A stretch of 44,872 nt of DNA from JAADDG01 sp964450755 (GCA_964450755.1 CAYVDJ010000076.1:1-44872), one strand, 5' to 3'; shown: positions 33,616 through 42,125, numbered from the stretch's first letter. The notes: a model not told the origin generated them from the letters alone. Program-made: numbers and translations.

Positions 33616-33616
33616 G
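33585..33616 (+). repeat. Left direct repeat flanking the Fic insertion
   Basis: These 32 bases cover the end of the first permease gene, including its stop and the GGAGTT ribosome site. They match 34495-34526 at 31 of 32 positions. Confidence 0.85.
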
Positions 33617-33677
33617 GGAATCACAGGTTTTTTTCGATTTGACGGATATTCAAATAGTCAGACTTTAAAGCTATTTA

Positions 33678-34283
33678 CTACAAATCTTCAGTCTTATACA
33701 AACCATATCCTTCATAAAAATAGCTTATATCTATTCCTCTCATAAACAAATCTCTATCATCTATTTTATCGGTTAGGGCATTTTTTAGCAGATATTTTAT
33801 CTCTATATCTTTAACAACGCTTCTTTCCATCGCCATAAGATAATCGTTTTTATCTATCTTACTCCAGTCAACTACTTTTTTTAACTCTTTTTTAAAGATT
33901 AAATCAAGCCATATTCTTGTAGCTCTGCCGTTTCCCTCACGAAACGGGTGAGCGATATTCATCTCTACATATTTTTCCACTATCTCATCAAAATTGCTTT
34001 GAGGCATACTGTCTATATGTTTTAAAGATTGCTCTAAATAGATCACGGGAGCAAATCTAAAGTTACCTTTACTTATATTTACATCTCTAATTTTCCCTGC
34101 AAATTCATAAATATCTTCAAACAAATAGCGATGAATATATGAAAGCCCTGCAAATGTTCCAACCTTTACTTCTTCTATATCTTTGCTATCAAAAAGTTTT
34201 TTTGCCTTTTGTTTGGTTATCTTTTCTTCTATTTTTGCCAATTTAACCTGGTCGGTTATACCCAATTTATTTGGTAAAGTCAT
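33678..34283 (-). CDS. fic: Fic-domain protein (AMPylase/toxin-like)
   Basis: The 201-residue protein has a full Fic motif HPFREGNGR at residues 112-120 (catalytic His112) and an upstream flap region with FRFAPVIYLEQ near residue 76. Fic enzymes transfer AMP or related groups from nucleotides onto target proteins; bacterial ones are often toxins held by an antitoxin helix. I see no clear (S/T)xxxE(G/N) inhibitory motif inside the protein. On the minus strand, directly upstream and overlapping its ATG by one base (TGATG), lies a decayed antitoxin-like frame. The gene runs against the efflux operon and sits between its two permease genes, enclosed by direct repeats. Confidence 0.9.
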   Translation of the reverse strand: MTLPNKLGITDQVKLAKIEEKITKQKAKKLFDSKDIEEVKVGTFAGLSYIHRYLFEDIYEFAGKIRDVNISKGNFRFAPVIYLEQSLKHIDSMPQSNFDEIVEKYVEMNIAHPFREGNGRATRIWLDLIFKKELKKVVDWSKIDKNDYLMAMERSVVKDIEIKYLLKNALTDKIDDRDLFMRGIDISYFYEGYGLYKTEDL

Positions 34284-34424
34284 CAGTTTGTCCCTTCAAT
34301 CTGTGCAACGATATCATCATAATCTACAAGTTTTGAAAAATGTTTTATATTCATCTTCTAAAAAATTATATCCTAATTCTTCTACGAAACTTTTAAATTT
34401 TTCGGGTTTATGATTAATACTTCT
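34283..34424 (-). pseudogene. Decayed antitoxin-like gene upstream of fic
   Basis: One minus-strand frame (34424 down to the TGA at 34319-34317) reads RSINHKPEKFKSFVEELGYN, then FLEDEYKTFF; it has no ATG, GTG or TTG. The next frame (ATG at 34354, stop overlapping the fic start) continues sensibly as SKLVDYDDIVAQIEGTN. Joining them needs a one-base shift near a TTTTT-C-AAAA stretch around 34336-34346. The joined product would be a small acidic protein whose tail AQIEG resembles, but does not match, the Fic antitoxin motif (Val replaces Ser/Thr). The 23-residue second frame alone may still be translated. Confidence 0.45.
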
Positions 34425-34494
34425 GTTTTGGAGAATGCCTCTGTTTTTGATATATAATTTTTATAAGCTTGAATATGGTATCTTATATCTGTTA

Positions 34495-34526
34495 CACTCT
34501 TTTTTTGAAAAAGGAGTTAAAGTGAG
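34495..34526 (+). repeat. Right direct repeat flanking the Fic insertion
   Basis: This is the second copy of the 32-base repeat at 33585-33616, 910 bases to the right, with one mismatch (TTAAAG for TTGAAG). It restores a GGAG ribosome site and the GTG start of the second permease. Confidence 0.85.
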
Positions 34527-35604
34527 TCGTATATTTTTTATCGTTTTCAGTAAGGAGATCATCGGTTTTTTGCGATCGGTGGGTCTTGTGGCGGCACTTG
34601 TTTATTCATTTACCGCCGATATTTATATAGCCGGAGAGGGGATACGGATAGAACCGCACAATGTCAAAGTGGGATTTGTCGATGAAAGCGGTGGCGGAAT
34701 CAGTCAAAAGATTCTCTCACATCTCCACAAACCGGAATTTGTAGAGCCTGAACGATTTGAGAGTGAAGAAAAATTAAGAGATCTTATATTTAACAAAGAG
34801 ATTCTTGTAGGGATTGTTTTTGACAGTGATTTTGAGAAAAACTACCGTTTGGGAAAAAAGGCGCAACTAAATATCTTGCTTGATGCAACTGCCGCAACCC
34901 AAAGTTTTACAACTCTTGTTTATCTGCAAAATATCATACTTGATTTTTGTAAAACAGATCTGCCCATAGAGATAAAATCGCACAAGCTTTTCAATCAAAA
35001 TGCAGACAACAGATCTTTTATGGCTTTGACGGAGATGCTATCGGTTATAACTTTGCTGATTGTTATCCTGACTGCGGTTGTTTTTGTCAAGGAGAAAGAA
35101 GAGGGAACATGGGATATCATGCTTCTTATGCCGGTTAATCCAAAACTCATCATTTTGGCAAAGGCTCTTTCACAGGTGGTTATCGTTATGGCAGGAGTTG
35201 TTTTGGCGGTTGGATTTGTTCTTTTTGGAGCTTTTGATACACCCATGAACGGCTCTTTTTGGTCGTTTATCCTGCTGACTCTCTTTTACTCCTTTTCAAG
35301 TGCGGGGATAGGACTCTTTATAGCATCCGTTTCCAAAAGTGTCATGCAGGTAGCCCAACTCTCTATCGTTATCATGATGCCTCTGATTTTCCTAAGCGGT
35401 GCATGGACTCCCATCTATGCAATGAACCCGATCTTGCAAAAACTCTCCCTTCTTTCTCCTCTTAGATATTATATAGAAGGAAGTGAGAGTATATTTTACA
35501 GAGGAACGCAGTTTCTTGATCTGTTGCCCTATTTTGCAGGGGTGGCAGTGCTTGGAAGTCTGCTTTTTTTGTATGGTTTTAGGAAAATCGGGAAGCTTTT
35601 TTGA
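34522..35604 (+). CDS. ABC-2 family permease (YbhR-like)
   Basis: The 360-residue permease has an N-terminal hydrophobic segment, a large outer domain and five C-terminal hydrophobic segments. KEKEEGTWDIMLLMPVNPKLII near residue 192 is the coupling segment. I chose the GTG at 34522 because GGAG lies seven bases upstream and the product then begins MSRIFFIVFSKEIIGFLRS, typical of the family. Longer frames from 34435 read through inserted DNA and the copied end of the first permease. Before the Fic insertion this gene would have followed the first permease with an overlapping stop/start (GTGA). Confidence 0.87.
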   Translation: MSRIFFIVFSKEIIGFLRSVGLVAALVYSFTADIYIAGEGIRIEPHNVKVGFVDESGGGISQKILSHLHKPEFVEPERFESEEKLRDLIFNKEILVGIVFDSDFEKNYRLGKKAQLNILLDATAATQSFTTLVYLQNIILDFCKTDLPIEIKSHKLFNQNADNRSFMALTEMLSVITLLIVILTAVVFVKEKEEGTWDIMLLMPVNPKLIILAKALSQVVIVMAGVVLAVGFVLFGAFDTPMNGSFWSFILLTLFYSFSSAGIGLFIASVSKSVMQVAQLSIVIMMPLIFLSGAWTPIYAMNPILQKLSLLSPLRYYIEGSESIFYRGTQFLDLLPYFAGVAVLGSLLFLYGFRKIGKLF

Positions 35605-35666
35605 GTTTTTGGATATTTTATCATCGGAATGAAAAAAATATTGGGGAGTTGAAAAACATTTTTCAC

Positions 35667-35789
35667 ATGAAAAAGTTTTATGAAGCGGAGGAATATCATC
35701 AAAACTATTTGCAAAAACATCCAAACGGATATTGTCCAAATCATTCTACCGGAGTAAAATTTGCAAAAGAGATTTATATCGAGAAATAA
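35667..35789 (+). pseudogene. msrA: C-terminal remnant of methionine sulfoxide reductase A
   Basis: The open frame downstream of the second permease contains MKKFYEAEEYHQNYLQKHPN followed by GYCPNHSTG. This matches the C-terminal part of MsrA (F-Y-x-A-E-x-Y-H-Q-x-Y-L ... P-x-G-Y-C). The catalytic N-terminal GCFWG region is missing; upstream lies the permease stop, and the frame could only start at weak codons. It looks like the tail of an msrA gene cut off by rearrangement. Whether this 40-residue tail is translated is unknown. Confidence 0.6.
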
Positions 35790-35792
35790 AAA

Positions 35793-37163
35793 ATGAAAAA
35801 TCTTATACTCTTTATCATATTTTTATCCTCTCTTTATGCCGTTACACCGTTTACGGCTGCCTTTTACCAAAACGGATTTTTTTATACGGCAAAAAAAGAT
35901 GAACTTTCAAAAAGAGATCTCTCAAAAGAGATTTTAAAGGTAAAATTGAAAGATACCTTCATAAGGGATATCAAAGCAAAAGATGAAAATATTTTCCTCT
36001 CAGCCGATAAAAACGGTATTTTGTCTTTTGTCAAGATGGATAAAAATCTAAATGTTGTCTTCTCCAAAGAGATAACAAAAGAGGGAATCTCTTTTGCATT
36101 TTCGTTTGATTTGGATGATGATGGCTATATCTATCTCACAGGCGGAACAACCGCAGATATCAGAAATATTAATGCAGGAGCAACCGATATATTTATCATG
36201 AAGCTTGACAAGGAAGCAAACAGGATATGGACAAAACAATTTGGAGGAGAGAACGATGAATGGGGCAAAAAACTCATCTTAAAGGAAAAATATATCTATA
36301 TGGCTTTGGAGATTGGAGAGAGTCTTCATGGAGGGGATTTCAAAGGCATCAGAGATATCGCTTTTATGAAAATAGACAGGAGTGGGGAAACTGTTTTCAT
36401 AAAAGAGTTTGGAACCAAAAAAGAGGATATCGCAAAAGATATCAAAATGGATAAAAACGGCAATATTTATATTTTGGGCGAAACATGGGGAAAATTTGCA
36501 AACAGGGAAAATCATGGATTCAGTGATCTTTTTCTGGCAAAATTTGATAAAAACGGCAATCTGCTTTGGATAAAAGAGTATGGCTCCCCTACTCCCGATA
36601 CGGCTTTGAATATGCAAATTACAGATAATTTTATCTATATCGGAGTCAAAAGCACTCTCTTTTTTGATTATGTTCTAAGCAATACCAAAGCCTTTTTGAT
36701 AAAAAATACTCTTGATGGCAAAAAAATATGGACACAGCCTTTTAATGTGGATAATCTTATAAAAATCTCCCTTGATAAAGACAGACTCTATCTTATCGGT
36801 GATAAGATAGAAGAACAAAAGATGGAATTTTTGGATAGGAGAGCCTTGATAACAAGACTCTACTCTGTTTTGTACCAAAGAGAGCCAAAGGAGCATGAGA
36901 TCGCTTTTTGGGAAAAGAAAATGAAAGATATCAAAAGTATAAGAGCATCTGCAAAGTATTTTTTCAATTCCGAAGAATTTTCCCAAAGATACGGGGAACT
37001 TTCAAAAATTGATTTTATAAAATACTCCTACAGATCCCTTCTTAACCGGGAACCGGATCACAAAGGTTTGAGATATTGGCAAAAATATCAAAAAGATGAA
37101 ATTGCAAGAGGAATTCTTTATTCAAAAGAGTTCCTGGATATGCAAAAAGGGAGCGTTTTGTAG
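35793..37163 (+). CDS. Secreted SBBP-type beta-propeller protein with C-terminal DUF4214 repeats
   Basis: The 456-residue protein has a signal peptide (MKNLILFIIFLSSLYA). Residues about 20-340 hold repeated blades of the SBBP type, with D-x-N-G-N-x-Y-x-x-G motifs (MDKNGNIYILGETWG, LDDDGYIYLTGGTTA, KFDKNGNLLWIKEYG). The C-terminal part (about 350-450) resembles DUF4214: ITRLYSVLYQREPKEHEIAFW and YRSLLNREPDHKGLRYW. DUF4214 is common in surface and S-layer-associated proteins. An exported or surface binding role is likely, with no specific ligand evident. It stands alone on the plus strand. Confidence 0.72.
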   Translation: MKNLILFIIFLSSLYAVTPFTAAFYQNGFFYTAKKDELSKRDLSKEILKVKLKDTFIRDIKAKDENIFLSADKNGILSFVKMDKNLNVVFSKEITKEGISFAFSFDLDDDGYIYLTGGTTADIRNINAGATDIFIMKLDKEANRIWTKQFGGENDEWGKKLILKEKYIYMALEIGESLHGGDFKGIRDIAFMKIDRSGETVFIKEFGTKKEDIAKDIKMDKNGNIYILGETWGKFANRENHGFSDLFLAKFDKNGNLLWIKEYGSPTPDTALNMQITDNFIYIGVKSTLFFDYVLSNTKAFLIKNTLDGKKIWTQPFNVDNLIKISLDKDRLYLIGDKIEEQKMEFLDRRALITRLYSVLYQREPKEHEIAFWEKKMKDIKSIRASAKYFFNSEEFSQRYGELSKIDFIKYSYRSLLNREPDHKGLRYWQKYQKDEIARGILYSKEFLDMQKGSVL

Positions 37164-37164
37164 A

Positions 37165-37554
37165 TCACTTTTTGCAACACCCCTCTTTTTTCAACTCCTT
37201 TATCAGATTTTTAACCGTTATGTTATCAACTCTCAACATTTTTATTATCATTATATCATCTGTATCTACACCATATTTTTTATCAAGATATTTGATAAGA
37301 AGAGTTTTAAATCTCTCTTTTCCTTTTGAAGTCATCAGATCTTCAAAGAAAAAACTTCCTATAACGATATTTAAAGCATCAAATATTTTATTTCGGTTTG
37401 CTTTCATGTCTCTGCCGTCAAAGATCAAAGTAACCTCTACTTTTTGCAGTTCGCTTGTAGCCTTTGAATAGAGATCACTCCTAAAATCTCTCACTTCCAA
37501 AGTATCCGCACACAAAAAAGCGATCAATGATAAAAATAGAATCAGTTTTCTCAT
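37165..37554 (-). CDS. FliL-like periplasmic protein
   Basis: The 129-residue product has a signal peptide or anchor (MRKLILFLSLIAFLCA) and a FliL-like middle: VEVTLIFDGRDMKANRNKIF, ALNIVIGSFFFEDLMTSKGK and LLIKYLDKKYGVDTDDIMII. FliL proteins sit at the flagellar motor and influence stator function. I chose the ATG at 37554, preceded by GGGATATAAG, because it gives a clean signal peptide; a start at 37641 would add 29 unlikely residues inside the helicase gene. It follows the helicase gene by one base. It is not next to motAB, and the call is by resemblance only. Confidence 0.6.
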   Translation of the reverse strand: MRKLILFLSLIAFLCADTLEVRDFRSDLYSKATSELQKVEVTLIFDGRDMKANRNKIFDALNIVIGSFFFEDLMTSKGKERFKTLLIKYLDKKYGVDTDDIMIIKMLRVDNITVKNLIKELKKEGCCKK

Positions 37555-37555
37555 C

Positions 37556-38896
37556 TTATATCCCTTCAAACAGTGATTTTGTCTGATACTCTTTAAGTTT
37601 GAGTATCTTGGATTTTCGGTAAAAATCGCGTACGCTCTCATTTACACTTATGATCTTTTTCAGATAACTTTCAAAATTGCCTCTGTTATAAACAACATTC
37701 AGTGATTTTGGATCGGTTGCCCGACTTATCGCCACATAAAACTGACTTTTTTCAAAAATATTGTTTACATTGCATATCAGTTTATCGATACTCATTCCCT
37801 GTGATTTGTGAATAGTGATACCGTAAGCACTCTTTAGAGGATATTGGCTGAAAACTGCCAAAACTTCCTCTATCAGGTCATCTTCTTTCTCATCATAATA
37901 GATCATACTTAGTTTATAGTCGTTTCTCTCCACATTCACATAACTGCCGTTATCCTTTTCAACAACCACAAAATCACCCTCAACAGCCACAACTCTGCCT
38001 CTCTCACCGTTATAAAAACTCTCTCTTTTGTTTGCCCTAAACAGTACTTTTGAATCAATCTTCAATTTAAGCTCAACATCAACCGGAAGATTTCTGATCC
38101 ATGTCTGAAGCTTTTGGTTGTTTAACTTCTCATCAAAAACCTCCATTTGGGCTTTTAAGATATGCAAAGGTGTTTTGAGCCTCGCAAGATTGGCTTCATT
38201 ATAGGCATCAGCTTCTCTGTTTGTGCCAAAAAGCACCGTTGCATCCAAATCTTTGAAATTGTCTTTTATCAAAATACTTTGTAAAAACTCTGTTACCTCT
38301 TCATCACACTCTCCGATTCTTATCTTTTTTAGAATTTTTACAAAGTCATAATCTTTGGCTCTTTTTGGAACCATCAATTCCACAGTCAAAAGATTTAAAA
38401 ACCCCCATGCACTGCTCTCAAAAGCATAAACAAACTCATCAAAAAGAGTATTTTCATCTCTTTTTTTGATAACAGGGGGAAGCTGAAAAAAATCACCGAC
38501 AAGCAAAACCCTGCCTCTGAATTTTGACTCTCTGAGTCTGTATAAAATCATCTCAAGAAGATTTGCAGATACCATACTGATCTCATCTATGACAAGCAGA
38601 TCGCATTTTTTCAGTATCCCGTAAACCTCTTTCAGTTTTCTTCTTATTTTTCTATCAAATTTTTTCAGTTCGTTAAAATCACTGCAAATACCAAATCCCA
38701 AAAAACTGTGGATGGTATAACCGCCGACATTTACAGCCGCTATACCGGTACTCCCCAAAGTTATGACATTTTTGCCCTCATCTTTGTAATACTCTATAAT
38801 CTCTTTTGTGAGATAGCTTTTACCGACACCGGCTCCTCCGGTCAAAAAAACATTCTTCTTTTTCAGCTTTTGCAAAACAACACTCAATTCACTCAA
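37556..38896 (-). CDS. Pif1-like superfamily 1 helicase
   Basis: The 446-residue protein has the SF1B helicase motifs of Pif1/RecD-like enzymes. Motif I is TGGAGVGKSYL (about residue 19), motif Ia STGIAAVNVGGYTIHSFLG (about 49-67), motif II LLVIDEISMV (about residue 100), motif III LVGDFFQLPPV, and the C-terminal motif VI region KSAYGITIHKSQGMS and VAISRA. Such enzymes unwind 5'-3' and handle G-quadruplexes or stalled forks. The small FliL-like gene follows it after one base, so the two share a transcript. Confidence 0.9.
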   Translation of the reverse strand: MSELSVVLQKLKKKNVFLTGGAGVGKSYLTKEIIEYYKDEGKNVITLGSTGIAAVNVGGYTIHSFLGFGICSDFNELKKFDRKIRRKLKEVYGILKKCDLLVIDEISMVSANLLEMILYRLRESKFRGRVLLVGDFFQLPPVIKKRDENTLFDEFVYAFESSAWGFLNLLTVELMVPKRAKDYDFVKILKKIRIGECDEEVTEFLQSILIKDNFKDLDATVLFGTNREADAYNEANLARLKTPLHILKAQMEVFDEKLNNQKLQTWIRNLPVDVELKLKIDSKVLFRANKRESFYNGERGRVVAVEGDFVVVEKDNGSYVNVERNDYKLSMIYYDEKEDDLIEEVLAVFSQYPLKSAYGITIHKSQGMSIDKLICNVNNIFEKSQFYVAISRATDPKSLNVVYNRGNFESYLKKIISVNESVRDFYRKSKILKLKEYQTKSLFEGI

Positions 38897-38970
38897 AAGT
38901 AACCTTTAACTTTTATATTGTATAATCAGAATATATAAATTTAAATTTATTTTAAAATATGGAACCACTT

Positions 38971-40782
38971 ATGAAAAAATATATTTTAATTATATCTTTT
39001 TTTACGATATATTTGCTATCGGCAACTGTTGATAAAAACCTTTTTGAGGGAAAAAATTTAGATACCTATTACGATAAGTTGCTTACAAATCTGAAAGAGA
39101 GCAATAATTCCGCCCAAAATGCAATCATTCAAAGTGAAAAAGAGCTTATATACAAAATAAAAAATTTCCAAAAATTGCCGCCTTTGAAATATCAGCTAAA
39201 TACCGTAGTCGATAAAAAACATCTTTCCGAGAAATATTTTCTTACCCTTCTTTACAATTTTGGCAAATTGAAAGCATTGACGGACAAAATAAAAAAAGAT
39301 ATGGCAACAAATCGCCTTCGACTCTCATTTTACCGAAACAAAATAGAAAATATCATAGAAGATGAAAAGGACAAACTGCTTTTATATCAGCTTCAATATG
39401 CTTTTTACAAACTAAATCAAAACTATCTGCAAAAAGAGTTAAATATCTACAAAGAGCATCTAAAAAATGATCTGCCTGTGCTTTATGAGGTTTTCAACAA
39501 AATCTCATTTCAAGACAGAAAGAAAGATATCGAAAATACAGAGCATAAAATATCCTCTTTGCAAAATGAACTCTCTATGCTGAATATCAAACTGCAAACC
39601 TCCCAAATGCAAAAATCTTCTCTCCAAAAAAGACTGCAAAAAAAGCAAAAAAAACTCAAAGAAAATTTAGATACTCTTTTGGAACAGAGAATGAAAGATG
39701 AGTTTGCACAAACTTTGTATTACATACAGAACATGAACAAGGATCTCTTTTTTACAATCATAAACAAGATAAACGAAGATATGGAACAACTGCCCCAAAA
39801 AATCAAAAAAAATTATATTTTCCAAAAAAGAGTGATTTATGATCTGGCAAAAAAGAGATTTGGTACAACAACCATTGCCATATCAAATACAAAAGAGACA
39901 CTGAAAGATACGGTTGTTTATCTGTTCAATCTTGTAAACAAACCTCTTTTTGTATATAACGAACAGCCGTTTTCAATCATCTCTATTCTTAAAATAGTTT
40001 TTGTTCTATTTATAGGATTTTTGATAGGCAAGATTTTTCAAAGCAAAATCAAAAAATTTGAGCAAAAAAGATCATTGATAAACCGCTCCTCTTTGAAACT
40101 GATAGGCAATATCGGATACTATATCATCATCCTCATTACCTTCCTGATAGCTCTAAATACAATAGGACTGAATCTCTCCTCCATCTCTTTGATAGCAGGA
40201 GCCTTGTCAGTCGGTATAGGTTTTGGTCTGCAAACAGTCGTGTCAAATCTCGCCGCCGGAATTATATTGATGGTGGAAAGGAGTATCAGGATAGGAGACT
40301 TTATCGAACTGAGTGAAAACCTAAGAGGCAGAGTCGAAGATATCAAAATGAGATCAACAGTTATAACAACCAATGACAATATCAATGTAATCGTTCCAAA
40401 TTCAACTTTCATCCAAAACAATGTCATAAACTGGACACTGGAAAACGATATAAAAAGGATTCATATCCCTTTTGGCGTAACTTACGGAACGAAAGTCGAA
40501 GATGTTACAAAAGCCGTCCTGGGAGAACTCTCAAACAGCCATCTGCCCTATTTCAAACATGACAGAGTTAAAAAACCGGAAATCTGGATGATAGAAATGG
40601 GTGACAGCAGTGTAAATTATGAACTGATAGTATGGGTATATGGAGAAGCAACAAAACACCCACGAGCTACCCGTTCGGAGTTTTTGAAAATGATCTATTC
40701 CGCTTTGTATAAACATAACATAGAGATACCGTTTCCGCAAATGGATCTGCATATCAAAGATATAGCAGACAAAAGAGTGTAG
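38971..40782 (+). CDS. MscS-family mechanosensitive ion channel
   Basis: The protein (603 residues from this start) has a signal peptide (MKKYILIISFFTIYLLSA), a long periplasmic coiled coil (about residues 60-320) and a C-terminal MscS domain. The pore helix is GALSVGIGFGLQTVVSNLAAG near residue 412, followed by the beta domain ERSIRIGDFIEL...GRVEDIKMRSTVI...VPNS and the C-terminal alpha-beta region. These channels release solutes on osmotic downshift. I chose the ATG at 38971 because GGAACC precedes it and a clean signal peptide results; the ATG at 38959 adds four residues. Confidence 0.9.
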   Translation: MKKYILIISFFTIYLLSATVDKNLFEGKNLDTYYDKLLTNLKESNNSAQNAIIQSEKELIYKIKNFQKLPPLKYQLNTVVDKKHLSEKYFLTLLYNFGKLKALTDKIKKDMATNRLRLSFYRNKIENIIEDEKDKLLLYQLQYAFYKLNQNYLQKELNIYKEHLKNDLPVLYEVFNKISFQDRKKDIENTEHKISSLQNELSMLNIKLQTSQMQKSSLQKRLQKKQKKLKENLDTLLEQRMKDEFAQTLYYIQNMNKDLFFTIINKINEDMEQLPQKIKKNYIFQKRVIYDLAKKRFGTTTIAISNTKETLKDTVVYLFNLVNKPLFVYNEQPFSIISILKIVFVLFIGFLIGKIFQSKIKKFEQKRSLINRSSLKLIGNIGYYIIILITFLIALNTIGLNLSSISLIAGALSVGIGFGLQTVVSNLAAGIILMVERSIRIGDFIELSENLRGRVEDIKMRSTVITTNDNINVIVPNSTFIQNNVINWTLENDIKRIHIPFGVTYGTKVEDVTKAVLGELSNSHLPYFKHDRVKKPEIWMIEMGDSSVNYELIVWVYGEATKHPRATRSEFLKMIYSALYKHNIEIPFPQMDLHIKDIADKRV

Positions 40783-40833
40783 ATATACTTTGTTTTCAAA
40801 AAATATTATGATCACTGCCAACTTTACCGGATA

Positions 40834-40862
40834 TTGACAATTTACATCTTTTGGGATACAAT
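40834..40862 (+). promoter_or_regulatory. Consensus sigma-70 promoter of murD
   Basis: TTGACA (40834-40839), a 17-base spacer and TACAAT (40857-40862) form the best -35/-10 pair in the window, 34 bases before the murD ATG. Confidence 0.8.
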
Positions 40863-40896
40863 AATTCGCATTTAGCTAAATAACGGAGAGGCAAAA

Positions 40897-42120
40897 ATGG
40901 GTTTCCAAATGAGGACTACACTTTTTGGATATGGGAAAACAACAAAAGCGATTGCAAAAACAATCGGAAATTGTGTTATATTTGATGACAAGATAAAGAT
41001 AGAGACTTTTGACGAATATGAAAACAAATTGCTTCCGGCTGATAAATTTGATCCAAAAAAAAGCGATTTGGAGATAACAAGTCCCGGTATTCCTCCTTCT
41101 CATCCTCTTATAAAAAAAGCTCGGAATCTTATAAGCGAATATGATTTTTTCAGCGATATGATGCCTTTTTCCGTCTGGATAAGCGGTACAAACGGCAAAA
41201 CAACAACAACAGCTATGACAGGTCATCTTCTGGAAAACAAAAAAGCACAAACAGGAGGAAATATCGGCACTCCGTTAGCAGACATGGATCCAAACTCTCC
41301 TCTTTGGATACTTGAAACAAGCTCTTTTACTCTGCATTACACAAAAAAAGCAGTTCCAAATCTCTATCTTCTTCTACCGATAAAACCGGATCATATAAGT
41401 TGGCATGAAAGTTTTAGAGAGTATGAAAAAGCAAAGCTGAAACCTCTTTTGAATATGAAAGAGGGTGAAGCAGCGATTATCCCGGCAAAATATGCCGACT
41501 TTCCAACCGATGCTTTTAAAATCACTTATGAAAACAGCTCTGATCTTGCCGATTTCCTGGATATAGATATAAACAGGATAAATTTCAAAGAGCCGTTTTT
41601 ACTTGACGCGGTTATGGCTCTTGGAGTTACAAAAATACTTTTTGATGAGATAGATTATGAGAAGATAAACTCTTTTGTTATAGCTCCCCACAAACTTGAA
41701 GAGTTTTATGATCACAAAAACAGACTCTGGATAAATGACTCAAAAGCCACAAATATAGATGCTGCGATAGAGGCTCTTAAAAGATACAGGGATAAAAAAA
41801 TCTATCTGATACTCGGAGGTGATGACAAAGGTGTTGATCTGACAAGGTTGTTTGAATTTCTAAAACCTGTTGATGTTGAAATCTTTGCGATAGGAAGCAA
41901 TGCCAAAAAGATAGAGAGATTATCAAAAGAGATAGACAAAAAAATCCACCTCTGCCATCATCTGCAAACAGCGGTAAAAGAGATAGACAAACTGCTAAAA
42001 CCAGATCATATAGCACTTTTATCACCTGCTGCCGCAAGTTTGGATCAATTTGCCTCTTATGCAAAAAGAGGAGAAGTTTTTTTGCAAACCATCAAAGATT
42101 TAAGCCAGTCTTCAACTTAA
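40897..42120 (+). CDS. murD: UDP-N-acetylmuramoylalanine-D-glutamate ligase
   Basis: The 407-residue Mur ligase adds D-glutamate to UDP-MurNAc-L-alanine in the cytoplasm. The N-terminal domain includes EITSPGIPPSHPLI (about residue 60), the ATP loop is WISGTNGKTTTT (about residue 93), and PHKLEEFYDHKNRLWINDSKATN (about residue 270) plus LILGGDDKGVD match MurD motifs. It is somewhat shorter than the E. coli enzyme (about 440), as is usual in this phylum. GGAGAGG precedes the ATG. It stands apart from the usual mraY/mur cluster and is followed by tRNA-Phe. Confidence 0.94.
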   Translation: MGFQMRTTLFGYGKTTKAIAKTIGNCVIFDDKIKIETFDEYENKLLPADKFDPKKSDLEITSPGIPPSHPLIKKARNLISEYDFFSDMMPFSVWISGTNGKTTTTAMTGHLLENKKAQTGGNIGTPLADMDPNSPLWILETSSFTLHYTKKAVPNLYLLLPIKPDHISWHESFREYEKAKLKPLLNMKEGEAAIIPAKYADFPTDAFKITYENSSDLADFLDIDINRINFKEPFLLDAVMALGVTKILFDEIDYEKINSFVIAPHKLEEFYDHKNRLWINDSKATNIDAAIEALKRYRDKKIYLILGGDDKGVDLTRLFEFLKPVDVEIFAIGSNAKKIERLSKEIDKKIHLCHHLQTAVKEIDKLLKPDHIALLSPAAASLDQFASYAKRGEVFLQTIKDLSQSST

Positions 42121-42125
42121 AAAAG

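Noticed and set aside
33651..33677. AAATAG/CTATTT inverted repeat as a fic terminator
   Set aside because: The six-base AT-rich stem has a long loop and no T-run in the direction of fic.
34435..34521. N-terminal extension of the second ABC permease by 29 residues
   Set aside because: The extra residues come from the inserted DNA and the duplicated end of the first permease; the GTG at 34522 has a good ribosome site and fits the ancestral overlap.
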